From Bacteroidales bacterium (GTDB taxonomy: Bacteria; Bacteroidota; Bacteroidia; Bacteroidales; WCHB1-69), in contig JAISAD010000175.1 in NCBI GenBank assembly GCA_031266895.1, positions 1 through 23,067 on the forward strand: 23,067 nt of DNA, read 5' to 3'. Positions 14,394 to 22,221 of the stretch are shown here, one piece after another. The position numbers were made by a program, and so were the translations under genes. The notes under the pieces were generated by a model. That model worked only from the letters and a program-made list of their open reading frames with translations. It did not search any database and was not told where the DNA came from. Numbering within the stretch: the first letter of the stretch is position 1; the number at the start of each line of letters is the position of its first letter.

Positions 14394-16400
14394 ATGAAAA
14401 ACTGTTTTTTTTTCTTGATTTTCACGTTTATTGGCGTGGCCGCTATGGCGCAGTGGGAAAGCGATCCTGCGGTAAATAATCAAATTACACCCACCAATTT
14501 CACCATTTTCGACAATCTTATTGTCACGGCAGGCAAGCAGTGTACCTACATTGCTTTTAATCGTCCCACCTCCTCCGCTGCTTCAATAGGCTACTATTTG
14601 CAGATTTTGGATGAGGAAGGGGTTAAGGTTTTTGACGATCCGGGACTTTTAGTCAGTGACGAAACGAGCCTTTCATTTACTATGGTCAACAACTTTCTCT
14701 TTGTGGACAGTGAGGGAAATGCCATTATTGGCGCATCCGACCTGCGCAATGGAGGAGAAGGGTCTAACGACATGCGCTTTACGCTGTATAAAGTGTCACC
14801 TGCCGGCGCTATGCTTTGGGGAGACGATGGTATTCCGCTTTCTACCGGTGCTAATTATGGCGGAACAAACCTCAACATGGTGCAATTGACTAACGGGAAT
14901 CTCGTTTTTGCATGGGCGCGCAATTCGAATGGCAGTATTGGAATGCAATGTGTTTCACCTGCAGGACAATTGTTGTGGACGGAGCAAACACAAATGGACG
15001 ATAATAAGCCTTGCATGTATCCCTATTTAGTGCCCAGCGACGATGGCTGTTTTATTCTGCTCTATTCGGAAAGAAACGTGTATGGCAATCCGATAGCAAG
15101 ATATTCGTGGCTGAAAGCTAAGAAATTTGATGCCGACTGTCAATTAGTATGGGGTCCTGTTACTATTTATACGGATGGATATACGATACCTGCTCTGCAA
15201 TCCGTATTCGATGTGGTTTCCGATAAAAACGGCGGTATGATGGTAGGCTGGTATGATGCTCATGTTGTCTCTAACCGCGAAGATGCTTATGTGGCTCACC
15301 TGAAAACCGACGGCACTCTCGGATTCACTGACAATGCCCCTGTCAGAGTGGGCAATCATGCTATTTATCGATCATTCAGACCCAAAATTTCGGTTAGTCC
15401 GGCCAGAGATTTCTTTGTAACATGGGAAGAAAATAATGCTAACCAATCCTATCAACGCACTATGGTACAGAAATACTCGATACAGGGAGTAGAAGCGTGG
15501 GTAGCAGGTGGCATTCAGATTGCTGACAATACGGGCGGAACAAACGAAGGCATTGGGTATGAATCAATACAAGCTACCGACGACGGGCAGGTAGCGCATT
15601 TTTATATGAAACAGTTATCGCCCTATTCTACTACTAACAGCTACATCTCTCTGTTGGATGCCGATGGCAATTATGTGTGGGAAGAAGAGCATATTAACTT
15701 TACTACAACGCCTTGTTACAGAACAGGCTTGCAATCCACCCCATTTGTCGGTGGAGAATACTGGCTCACTTTATGGCAAGATGGCCGGGGGGGGGGGCTG
15801 GAGAATATTCCGCTCTATTTGCAACGCATTAATATAGATGGATCGCTGGGCACATACACGCCGGTAGTGGTTGATGAGTGTTTACCGCCCTCAAACATCA
15901 ATGTAGAGCTGCAGCCGCTGAATAATGCTTTTTCGGCACAAATCAGTTGGACGGCTGAAAGCGACAGCTACAATTTTGCTTACAAAAAAGAGGCGGACGC
16001 CGAATGGGAAAATAGCAGTTTACTGTCGGATCCTCAAATTATTTTAAATGGCCTTGATGTCGAAACCACATATCAATATCAGATACAAAGTATTTGCGAA
16101 GATACTACGAGTGTTTGGATATCAGGAAGTTTTACTACGGTTGTCGATAATATTTATGAATATTCGAGCAATCCGACTATAAATGTATCTGCAGAAAATC
16201 AAAAATTGCATATCAGCAATAAAAGCCAGGCATTAATAGAAAAGGTGTACGTATATCAACTCAATGGAGTTTTAATTCAGGAATATGTTGTAAAAAGTTC
16301 CGGTGATTTAACATTGCCGTTGCCATTAAAAACTTCCATTGTGATGGTAACTCTGCAAGGCAAGACATTCAATAATGTTTACAAGGTGTTTATTCCATAA
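14394..16400 (+). CDS. Large exported FN3-containing protein with G11 homopolymer (candidate phase-variable T9SS cargo)
   Basis: The 668-residue protein has a signal peptide (1-19, MKNCFFFLIFTFIGVAAMA, before QWESDPAVN). Residues 25-490 carry repeated blade-like units (GYYLQILDEEGVKVFDD, LVFAWARNSNGSIGMQ, FVTWEENNANQSYQRT, WLTLWQDGRGGG) suggesting a beta-propeller. An FN3 domain spans about 495-584 (PPSNINVEL...ISWTAES...YQYQIQSIC...SGSFTT). The last 80 residues (NISNK-type strands, KVYVYQLNGVLIQEY, ending YKVFIP) look like a divergent T9SS type A sorting domain. Codons 465-468 lie in an 11-G run (15787-15797), in frame in this sequence. A T9 run (14405-14413) lies in the signal peptide. The run could also carry an assembly length error. 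Function of the body is unknown; surface export is inferred. Confidence 0.85.
   Translation: MKNCFFFLIFTFIGVAAMAQWESDPAVNNQITPTNFTIFDNLIVTAGKQCTYIAFNRPTSSAASIGYYLQILDEEGVKVFDDPGLLVSDETSLSFTMVNNFLFVDSEGNAIIGASDLRNGGEGSNDMRFTLYKVSPAGAMLWGDDGIPLSTGANYGGTNLNMVQLTNGNLVFAWARNSNGSIGMQCVSPAGQLLWTEQTQMDDNKPCMYPYLVPSDDGCFILLYSERNVYGNPIARYSWLKAKKFDADCQLVWGPVTIYTDGYTIPALQSVFDVVSDKNGGMMVGWYDAHVVSNREDAYVAHLKTDGTLGFTDNAPVRVGNHAIYRSFRPKISVSPARDFFVTWEENNANQSYQRTMVQKYSIQGVEAWVAGGIQIADNTGGTNEGIGYESIQATDDGQVAHFYMKQLSPYSTTNSYISLLDADGNYVWEEEHINFTTTPCYRTGLQSTPFVGGEYWLTLWQDGRGGGLENIPLYLQRINIDGSLGTYTPVVVDECLPPSNINVELQPLNNAFSAQISWTAESDSYNFAYKKEADAEWENSSLLSDPQIILNGLDVETTYQYQIQSICEDTTSVWISGSFTTVVDNIYEYSSNPTINVSAENQKLHISNKSQALIEKVYVYQLNGVLIQEYVVKSSGDLTLPLPLKTSIVMVTLQGKTFNNVYKVFIP
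15787..15797 (+). repeat. Homopolymeric G tract (11 G) inside coding sequence
   Basis: Eleven consecutive G bases are read as CGG GGG GGG GGG (Arg-Gly-Gly-Gly). Losing one G brings TAG (15835-15837) into frame. Gaining one brings TAA (15830-15832) into frame. Either way the product is about 480 residues instead of 668. This is the classic sequence form of slipped-strand contingency loci. Confidence 0.9.
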
Positions 16401-16442
16401 GAAAACAGGAGTAATTCATAATCTCTGCATTTTTGCTAATAG

Positions 16443-16476
16443 AAGAGGCCGTCTTATTTTCAAGATGGCCTCTTTT
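16443..16476 (+). terminator. Terminator after the G11-tract gene
   Basis: AAGAGGCCGTCTT (16443-16455) pairs with AAGATGGCCTCTT (16462-16474), 13 bp with one G-U, a 6-nt loop and a TTTT end. It lies 42 bp after the stop; the A-rich left arm might also serve the converging gene. Confidence 0.82.
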
Positions 16477-16515
16477 CTATAAATATTGAACAGGATATTC
16501 TTAATAATCATAATT

Positions 16516-17847
16516 TCACTTTCGCTTATCAAAAAACTTCACCGGTTTTCGTTTTATTTCAGGCAGCGTAATTTGCCTAATCGCTTCAATGGCTTTAAAC
16601 TGAATATCAGGCGATACGCGCAATTTAGCTCTGAATTTATCTTTCATATCCTTAATAATTTTCTCCTGTGTCTCTTCTGTACACTCTTTACAACCAATAA
16701 AAACGGTTATATTGTCTGTCCCGATTTCGTTAGAAGTAACCTCCACGTAGTAGTTTTCCACATAATCTACATGGTTGAGCACATCAAAAATAGAGGCAGG
16801 ATAAAGGGTAGTTCCCTTAAATTTAAGCATTTGATTTTTTCGTCCGATAATAGGGCTGATGCGCATGGTGGTTCGTCCGCAAGAGCAGGGCTCGTAATGA
16901 AAACGTACCATATCGCCGGTCTTAAAACGTAATAGCGGCATTCCTTCAACGCCCAGCGTAGTAATGGTCAGTTCGCCGCAGCCCCCCTCTTCTACCGGAT
17001 TGTCATTAGAGTCAAGCAACTCACAAATAATAAGTTCCGGATGATGATGCCCGCCTTTTCCCGCCTTGCATTCGCAAAAGGTGGTACTCATTTCGGTAGA
17101 GGCGTAAGTAGAGTAGAGTTCAATATCCCATTTTTCCTTGATTTTTTGGCCGAGCAGATTAAGTTCAAAATTCTCATTGCGCAGATTTTCACCAATGCAG
17201 ACTGCCTTTCTGATGTTTGACCGGTGGTAGTCAATGCCGTGTTCTTCTGCATATTTAATAATTTTAAGGATGAATGAAGGGACGCAAATCATGGTGTTGG
17301 GCGAAATGCGTTTAATGCTGTCCCATTGCAATTCGGGAATGCCGTTTCCCACACGAACAATACCGCAACCCATCATGCGAATGCCGAGAAAATAGGCCAA
17401 TCCGGCCATAAATCGCTTGTCGATAGTGGTCATCAGCTGAAAAATGTCCCCCTTGCGGGCACCAGCGCAGGTAAACGAAAGCGCCTCATTATAGGCCAGT
17501 CGGGAGAGATCGCGGTCGGTCATAGCGAAAGTAGTCGGATCGCTCAGTGTGCCCGAAGTGGTGATATAATCCACGATTTTTGACCGTTCCACGCAAAAAA
17601 AATCTTCATTAAACTGTTGCAAATCCTCTTTTGTGGTAACGGGAATATGCTGTAAATCCGTCAAGGCTGTAATTTTGTCAAGGTTAATTTTCTCTTTTTG
17701 GAAAAGCCTGCGGTAAAATTTGGAATAAATTTTAAGATAATCCAGCATTTTAATTAACTCGCACTCTTGATATTGCCTGATAGCCATCTGTGGCTGATAC
17801 TCTATGTCCGGTGTAAAATTCATCATTTTTATAGCGCTCTTAATCAT
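16516..17847 (-). CDS. PaaK-like phenylacetate-CoA ligase family adenylate-forming enzyme
   Basis: The 443-residue protein has the length and motifs of the ANL-superfamily ligases related to PaaK, which activate an aryl acid as acyl-adenylate and then as CoA thioester. The ATP-binding loop is ITTSGTLSDPTTF (95-107). The adenylate-binding motif is YSTYASTEMST (245-255). FKTGDMVRF and GRKNQMLKFKGTTLYP mark the hinge and C-terminal lid. A Cys/His cluster (CEC at 258-260, GHHH nearby, CSCGRTT later) may bind zinc, as in some PaaK-like proteins. There are no paa genes or other aryl-acid genes nearby, so the true substrate is open. Start: ATG at 17847, although the MM pair at 17826/17823 (MMNFTPDIEY) is equally plausible. 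Confidence 0.85.
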   Translation of the reverse strand: MIKSAIKMMNFTPDIEYQPQMAIRQYQECELIKMLDYLKIYSKFYRRLFQKEKINLDKITALTDLQHIPVTTKEDLQQFNEDFFCVERSKIVDYITTSGTLSDPTTFAMTDRDLSRLAYNEALSFTCAGARKGDIFQLMTTIDKRFMAGLAYFLGIRMMGCGIVRVGNGIPELQWDSIKRISPNTMICVPSFILKIIKYAEEHGIDYHRSNIRKAVCIGENLRNENFELNLLGQKIKEKWDIELYSTYASTEMSTTFCECKAGKGGHHHPELIICELLDSNDNPVEEGGCGELTITTLGVEGMPLLRFKTGDMVRFHYEPCSCGRTTMRISPIIGRKNQMLKFKGTTLYPASIFDVLNHVDYVENYYVEVTSNEIGTDNITVFIGCKECTEETQEKIIKDMKDKFRAKLRVSPDIQFKAIEAIRQITLPEIKRKPVKFFDKRK

Positions 17848-17874
17848 TTAGTAAATGAAAAAATAGAATATTGG

Positions 17875-17882
17875 CAAAAATA
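17875..17882 (-). promoter_or_regulatory. -7 promoter element of the PaaK-like ligase gene
   Basis: Minus strand reads TATTTTTG (TAnnTTTG), 27 bp upstream of the ATG at 17847. It separates this gene from the folC end, 49 bp away. Confidence 0.5.
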
Positions 17883-17931
17883 CGAAATAAAATGGAAATT
17901 CATTTTTATTGCATTTTACCCGGAATTTTTA

Positions 17932-19239
17932 TCACAGTACTTCTCCTACTACAAAGCAGCTCCCCCCGATAAAAATAAGGTCATCGGATTGGGCTGCTGC
18001 TTGAGCGGCGTTAAAGGCTTCGGTTACACTGTTGTAGATGGCATGCCTTAGCGCAGCTGCAGCAAAATGGCCGGCAAGTTGCGGGAGCGGCAATGCCCGC
18101 TCTATGTTGGCACAACAGAGGTAATAATACGCTTCGCGAGGCAGCAAGTTAAGGATGTGCGCTATATCCTTATCATTAACAAAACCGACTACAAAATGAA
18201 GCTGTCGGTGGGGTATGGTCAATAATTGCCGCATGGTTAAAGCGAGGCCGCCCACATTGTGCCCCACATCGCAAATTGTAAGCGGCGAAGTGGCCAACTG
18301 CTGCCAGCGCCCCGAAAGATGGGTGTTGTGCACCATGTTTTCTATAGCCGCCTGTGTTACATCGTTTTGCTTTGGATTGAAAACAGGCGTCAAAATTTCC
18401 ACTGCCTGCAAAAAAGTAACCACATTTTTTAATTGATAATCTCCCTGCAAGGGGATTTTTATATTGCTGTATAACAAAATATTATTTCTGAAAACATCAA
18501 CAGTATCATCCTGTATTCCTTCGTCTTTTTGGGTTTTTGCGCTTTTGTGTTTTCGCGCTGCATACCGCTCTTCCGCCAGCCAGAGTTTCGTTTTTTGCTT
18601 GTGCGCAAGCGCCTGAAACACCGGTAGCGTTTCCGATTGATATTCCCCAATCACTACCGGCACACCGGGCTTGATGATGCCTCCCTTTTCGGCTGCAATT
18701 TGGGCAATGGCTTGTCCCAGCAATTGGGTATGGTCTAACGAAATACTGGTAATTACAGACAACTCCGGCATCACAATATTGGTGGCATCCAGCCTGCCGC
18801 CCAAGCCTACTTCCACAATTGCTACATCTACTTGCTGCTGAGCAAAATAGTCGAAAGCCAATATGGTGGTTATTTCGAAGAAAGAGGGTTCAATATGCGT
18901 AAGCTGTTCTTGAAAACGCTCAAAAAAGCGCACTACATCTGCTTCCGCAATCATCTCTCCGTTAATGCGGATACGCTCTCTGAAATCAATAAGGTGTGGC
19001 GAAGTATAGAGTCCTGTTTTGTAACCCAATTCCTGAAACCATGAGGCGATAAAGTGCGCTGTAGAGCCTTTGCCATTAGTACCGGCTATATGTATTGAAC
19101 GAAATTTTTTTTCGGGATGTCCTGTTATATTTGCCAGCGTCTCAATGTTTTCCAATCCTTCCTTATAAGCAGAAACGCCTGCCTTGTGATACATCGGATA
19201 GGCAGTAAATATATGATTCAGAATGTCGACGTATCTCAT
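17932..19239 (-). CDS. folC: Bifunctional dihydrofolate synthase/folylpolyglutamate synthase
   Basis: FolC adds glutamate to dihydropteroate and then to folates, using ATP, in the cytoplasm. The 435-residue protein is of normal length. The P-loop IHIAGTNGKGST (49-60) and the folate loop YTSPHLIDFRERIRINGEMI (78-97) are the family signature. Further landmarks are VEVGLGGRLDATNIV, with the Mg-binding region, SISLDHTQLLG, and GRWQQL...DVGHNVGG in the C-terminal domain. A Lys-rich, poorly conserved insert lies near residues 205-230. The ATG overlaps the tonB stop (ATGA, 19236-19239), so translation is coupled to tonB and folC is the last gene of the exbB-exbD-tonB operon. This pairing of folate enzyme and TonB machinery is a matter of layout, not of known function. 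Confidence 0.95.
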   Translation of the reverse strand: MRYVDILNHIFTAYPMYHKAGVSAYKEGLENIETLANITGHPEKKFRSIHIAGTNGKGSTAHFIASWFQELGYKTGLYTSPHLIDFRERIRINGEMIAEADVVRFFERFQEQLTHIEPSFFEITTILAFDYFAQQQVDVAIVEVGLGGRLDATNIVMPELSVITSISLDHTQLLGQAIAQIAAEKGGIIKPGVPVVIGEYQSETLPVFQALAHKQKTKLWLAEERYAARKHKSAKTQKDEGIQDDTVDVFRNNILLYSNIKIPLQGDYQLKNVVTFLQAVEILTPVFNPKQNDVTQAAIENMVHNTHLSGRWQQLATSPLTICDVGHNVGGLALTMRQLLTIPHRQLHFVVGFVNDKDIAHILNLLPREAYYYLCCANIERALPLPQLAGHFAAAALRHAIYNSVTEAFNAAQAAAQSDDLIFIGGSCFVVGEVL

Positions 19240-19922
19240 TTAAAGACAATAATGCGCAACTCTTCTTTGCCGGGTTTGTATTTGGCTGTTTTAGCCTTTT
19301 CAACACATTGTTGCTGAATGGTGTAGCTGGTTATTGTGGTTGGATATCTGGCGTTGGTTATCACACGCGCTTCGCTCACTGTTCCATCGGCCGTAATGCG
19401 TACTTCCACGTAAACTTCACCATGCTCCTTTACGGTCAAGTCGGGCATGTAGGTATAGCCTCTGCTTCCCGTGCCATAGCCAATACCGCCGCCCGAACCG
19501 CTGCCGCTACCCGGTCCGATACCGCTGCCTGAGCCACTACCTGTTCCAGTACCGCTGCCACCGCCCGAACCGCCACCTCTGCCCGGCCTGTAAACGGCAT
19601 TAGGATCAGGCTGGGGTTCCGGAGTGGCATTTGCCTGACGACGACGGGTAGCATTCGGATTGCTGTTTACTGCGGGAGAGTCTTCCCACTCTTGTGTAGC
19701 TATCTGCTCCCCGCCACGACGCGTACGAGTATTATTAGCAGATTCCATGCCGCCGCCGCCGCCGCCACCCATAGTAGAAAGCTCTATAAGCAGCGCATGT
19801 TTGGGTTGTGGAGGAGGAACTTCCCAGGTAAGCCCGCAAAAGAGGCAGATCAATAACAGCGCTGCCATCACCATTGCAGTGACAGATGCTGAAATTATCT
19901 TATTTTTCTGTTCGTCAGCCAT
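19236..19922 (-). CDS. tonB: Energy transducer TonB family protein with Gly/Ser-rich linker
   Basis: The 228-residue protein spans the periplasm to carry proton-motive energy from ExbBD to TonB-dependent outer-membrane receptors. One N-terminal TM helix (about 11-31, ASVTAMVMAALLLICLF) is followed by a short PPPQP motif. A polyglycine run of seven (52-58) comes next, then a polar segment. A Gly/Ser/Thr low-complexity linker (about 114-155) replaces the usual long Pro/Lys linker. The C-terminal domain (about 158-228) contains GEVYVEVRITADGTVSEARV, the familiar TonB C-terminal phrase, and ends YKPGKEELRIIVFK. It lies 31 bp after exbD and overlaps folC by 4 bp. The Gly7 codons form a CCG-type trinucleotide run (about 19749-19769), whose slippage would keep frame. 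TolA-like function is an alternative. Confidence 0.85.
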   Translation of the reverse strand: MADEQKNKIISASVTAMVMAALLLICLFCGLTWEVPPPQPKHALLIELSTMGGGGGGGMESANNTRTRRGGEQIATQEWEDSPAVNSNPNATRRRQANATPEPQPDPNAVYRPGRGGGSGGGSGTGTGSGSGSGIGPGSGSGSGGGIGYGTGSRGYTYMPDLTVKEHGEVYVEVRITADGTVSEARVITNARYPTTITSYTIQQQCVEKAKTAKYKPGKEELRIIVFK

Positions 19923-19953
19923 TCCTGTTTAATTTGCTATTCCTGTTTGTAAC

Positions 19954-20394
19954 TTACTTTGGTTCCGTGGCCAGTACAATTTTATATTTTCCATTGTCAG
20001 GCATTCCCTCATTCAGCTCATTCAGCACATCCATCAAAGCGACCACATTTTCCACCGGTACACTCTTATCGGCGCGTAAAATAATGGCCTTTTGTTCGGA
20101 ATTGTCTTTGGCGGCTGCTTCCTGCAACAGTGGCAGCAATGCTTCGTAGGCTACCGGTGTGCTTTTATTGCTTTCGGGATTGACGTAATAGTTTTTTAGC
20201 GAATCTACATAAACTTGTATATTTCTTGATGCTAACTGCTTCCCTGAATTGCTTTTCGGCAACAGCAGATTGATGGCATTAGGCGCTACCAGCGTGGAGG
20301 TGATCATAAAAAAGATGAGTAGCAAAAATACCAAGTCTGCCATGGATGAAGTGCTGAAATCCGCACTTCGCTTATTTTGCAACTGTATAGCCAT
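19954..20394 (-). CDS. exbD: ExbD/TolR family biopolymer transporter
   Basis: The 146-residue protein forms the proton channel with ExbB and couples it to TonB. A short cytoplasmic N terminus leads into a single TM helix (about 19-40) that carries the conserved Asp20 in SSMADLVFLLLIFFMITSTLV, equivalent to the proton-conducting Asp25 of E. coli ExbD. The rest is a small periplasmic domain ending in the usual VALMDVLNELNEGMPDNGKYKIVLATEPK type strand-helix-strand (about 117-146). Only one exbD is present, where many Bacteroidota carry two in tandem. It lies 42 bp after exbB and 31 bp before tonB, so cotranscription is clear. Confidence 0.93.
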   Translation of the reverse strand: MAIQLQNKRSADFSTSSMADLVFLLLIFFMITSTLVAPNAINLLLPKSNSGKQLASRNIQVYVDSLKNYYVNPESNKSTPVAYEALLPLLQEAAAKDNSEQKAIILRADKSVPVENVVALMDVLNELNEGMPDNGKYKIVLATEPK

Positions 20395-20436
20395 AATGAA
20401 AATTCTTTTTATCGTTAATAATTGATAACCGGATGA

Positions 20437-21141
20437 TTAAACCGGTTCATGCAACAGATCCATAAATTCGGTCGTTTTGGCCTCCAGTACATAAACTACC
20501 TGCGAAATTTTAGCTACCAGAATGTTATAGAAAACGTAAGCGATAATCCCTACAATGAGACCGCCTACCGTGGTAATCATGGCGGTGTAAATCCCAGATG
20601 CCAAATCGTTTATATTTAAATTATTAGGATTAGAAGACATGGTATGAAACGCAATGACCATGCCTACTACCGTGCCTAAGAAGCCAAGCATGGGCGACGC
20701 TCCGGCAATGGTTGCCAGCAGCGATACTCTTTTTTCGAGACGCTGCACTTCCAGTTTGCCTACATTTTCGATAGCGGAAGAGATGTCGTTGAGCGGTTTG
20801 CCGATGCGTCCCAGCCCTTTCTCAATCATGCGGGCGAGCGGCGTAGGATTGCCTTTGCAGAGCGCAATAGCCGAGTCCACTTTACCATTGTGAATAAAAT
20901 CGCGTATATTATTCATAAAATTGGCCTCTTCGCGCGCGGCTTTGTTTAAGGTGAGCCATTTTTCGACAAAAATGTAGAGCGCAATAGCCAGCATAATCAT
21001 AAGCGGCACCATAATCCAGACACTGCTTGGATCGAAAATGAGTTGCATGATGCTTAATTTTTCAGTGGATGGGGCTGCTGACTGCGTAGCAACCGTATCG
21101 TTTACTGCAGCGGCTGCTTGTAATAAAAACAGACTGTTCAT
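20437..21141 (-). CDS. exbB: MotA/TolQ/ExbB proton channel family protein
   Basis: The 234-residue inner-membrane protein is the scaffold of the ExbBD motor. Hydrophobic segments lie at about 37-54 (VWIMVPLMIMLAIALYIF), 140-165 (LLATIAGASPMLGFLGTVVGMVIAF) and 188-212 (MITTVGGLIVGIIAYVFYNIL). The middle and last contain the family signature GASPMLGFLGTVVGM and the conserved Thr-Thr-Gly-Gly-Leu segment. The N terminus before TM1 is Ala-rich and may be an uncleaved or cleaved export signal. It heads an operon exbB-exbD-tonB-folC with a -7 box at 21207-21214. Homology to TolQ is equally close by eye, but the adjacent TonB-like gene favours ExbB. Confidence 0.93.
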   Translation of the reverse strand: MNSLFLLQAAAAVNDTVATQSAAPSTEKLSIMQLIFDPSSVWIMVPLMIMLAIALYIFVEKWLTLNKAAREEANFMNNIRDFIHNGKVDSAIALCKGNPTPLARMIEKGLGRIGKPLNDISSAIENVGKLEVQRLEKRVSLLATIAGASPMLGFLGTVVGMVIAFHTMSSNPNNLNINDLASGIYTAMITTVGGLIVGIIAYVFYNILVAKISQVVYVLEAKTTEFMDLLHEPV

Positions 21142-21206
21142 CTTTTATTTGTTTTATTGATTATCAATTGGTTAAATAGCTGAAGAATTATTTTTAACCT
21201 AAAATG

Positions 21207-21214
21207 CAAAGATA
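21207..21214 (-). promoter_or_regulatory. -7 promoter element of exbB-exbD-tonB-folC
   Basis: Minus strand reads TATCTTTG, 65 bp upstream of the exbB ATG. No TTG at the -33 spacing is clear. Confidence 0.5.
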
Positions 21215-21293
21215 GAAACTATACTTTCTTTCTTTTTCTGTTTATCTCTTTTTTACTAACACCGTATTGTTAATAATTTTCTCTCTAAAATTT

Positions 21294-22166
21294 TTATTCT
21301 TCCAATTGCTTATCCTTTAAAAGATTAAGCGACTGTTCGGCCACTATTTTATCAATGGCAAAACAGAGGTGGCGATAGAGTTCGCCCGTTTCGGAATAGT
21401 CGGCAGGGGCCAGATAGTCGGCACGCCCGGCCTCTACAATACCTCTGCAGAGGGTTTTAGAGGGGCGCACTTTGCCAGCAAGGCGCACAGGGCTGGGATT
21501 ATATACCGCAATGGTAGTGCCGCCATAGAGTTTTACCATTTTCATGGCCGGAACATCTGTTTCTCCATCGCCCAGATAGATGATGTTAGAAAAGGGAACC
21601 GGTTTTTTATTTTCAGGCACTACCTTGTTGATCAAAGTATTGTCATACGAGTTGCTGATGCCCTTATTGATGCGAAACAGAAACTGCGTTTTATTGGTGT
21701 AGTTTACTGCCAGTGCCGGCCAGCAAGCCACTCCCTGTGCATCGTATAAAAAGCCGGAAGCAAAAATATTGCGGAAGTGACAGGCAATGGAGGTGCCTTT
21801 AATAAATTCGCGCAATCCTGACGAAATAATGTGATGCTCCAATTGAAAGCCCCTGTTTTCTACATAGCGATTAATACGCTCAAAGTACTCATCCAATCCA
21901 TTGAAAAGGGCAATTGTTTTCCCGTAATCTACAAAGGTTTTCTCTTTAATAGGAATATTTTTTGCTTTGGCCTTTTCCAGCATCAGATACATGTAAGCCA
22001 GCACTTCATCCATATCATTAGTCCCGGCCATTTGGTTGGCTTCATGCCAAAAATCGGCCTTATCCATATTCAGGTCGGGAATAAAGTTATGTTCCTGCAT
22101 GTTGCCGGGAGCCAAAGTGCCGTCAAAATCGTAAGCAATGGCTATTCTGTTTTTATAACTACTCAT
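21294..22166 (-). CDS. HAD superfamily hydrolase (phosphatase-like)
   Basis: The 290-residue protein has all the core HAD motifs. Motif I is AYDFDGTLAP with nucleophile Asp13 and acid/base Asp15. Motif II is HHIISSGLRE (Ser115/116). Motif III/IV is seen as IIYLGDGETDVPAMK (Asp200, Asp204). A helical cap (about residues 20-105) lies between motifs I and II, so it is a type C1 member, generally acting on small phosphorylated compounds. The substrate is not predictable. ATG at 22166 (MSSYKNRIAIAYDFDG) is chosen over a TTG at 22172. It carries its own -7 box and ends 153 bp before the exbB start. Confidence 0.87.
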   Translation of the reverse strand: MSSYKNRIAIAYDFDGTLAPGNMQEHNFIPDLNMDKADFWHEANQMAGTNDMDEVLAYMYLMLEKAKAKNIPIKEKTFVDYGKTIALFNGLDEYFERINRYVENRGFQLEHHIISSGLREFIKGTSIACHFRNIFASGFLYDAQGVACWPALAVNYTNKTQFLFRINKGISNSYDNTLINKVVPENKKPVPFSNIIYLGDGETDVPAMKMVKLYGGTTIAVYNPSPVRLAGKVRPSKTLCRGIVEAGRADYLAPADYSETGELYRHLCFAIDKIVAEQSLNLLKDKQLEE

Positions 22167-22207
22167 GAGCAAAATGATTCAGTGAGATTGCATTTTAATT
22201 TTCGATG

Positions 22208-22215
22208 CAAAAATA
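22208..22215 (-). promoter_or_regulatory. -7 promoter element of the HAD hydrolase gene
   Basis: Minus strand reads TATTTTTG, 41 bp upstream of the ATG at 22166. It sits 6 bp beyond the stop of the upstream T9SS type B gene. Confidence 0.5.
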
Positions 22216-22221
22216 CAACTG

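Noticed and set aside
16486..16932. Open frame of 148 codons on the plus strand opposite the PaaK-like ligase
   Set aside because: It lies wholly against the 3' part of a gene with full family motifs, has no recognisable domain, and its composition is that of the complementary strand.
19485..19580. Possible tandem repeat or CRISPR-like array
   Set aside because: The short repeats are the codons of the Gly/Ser linker of TonB; there are no spacers of constant size.
19436..19654. Open frame in another reading frame of the tonB linker
   Set aside because: It exists because the Gly/Ser-rich low-complexity DNA lacks stops in several frames; no protein family is recognised.
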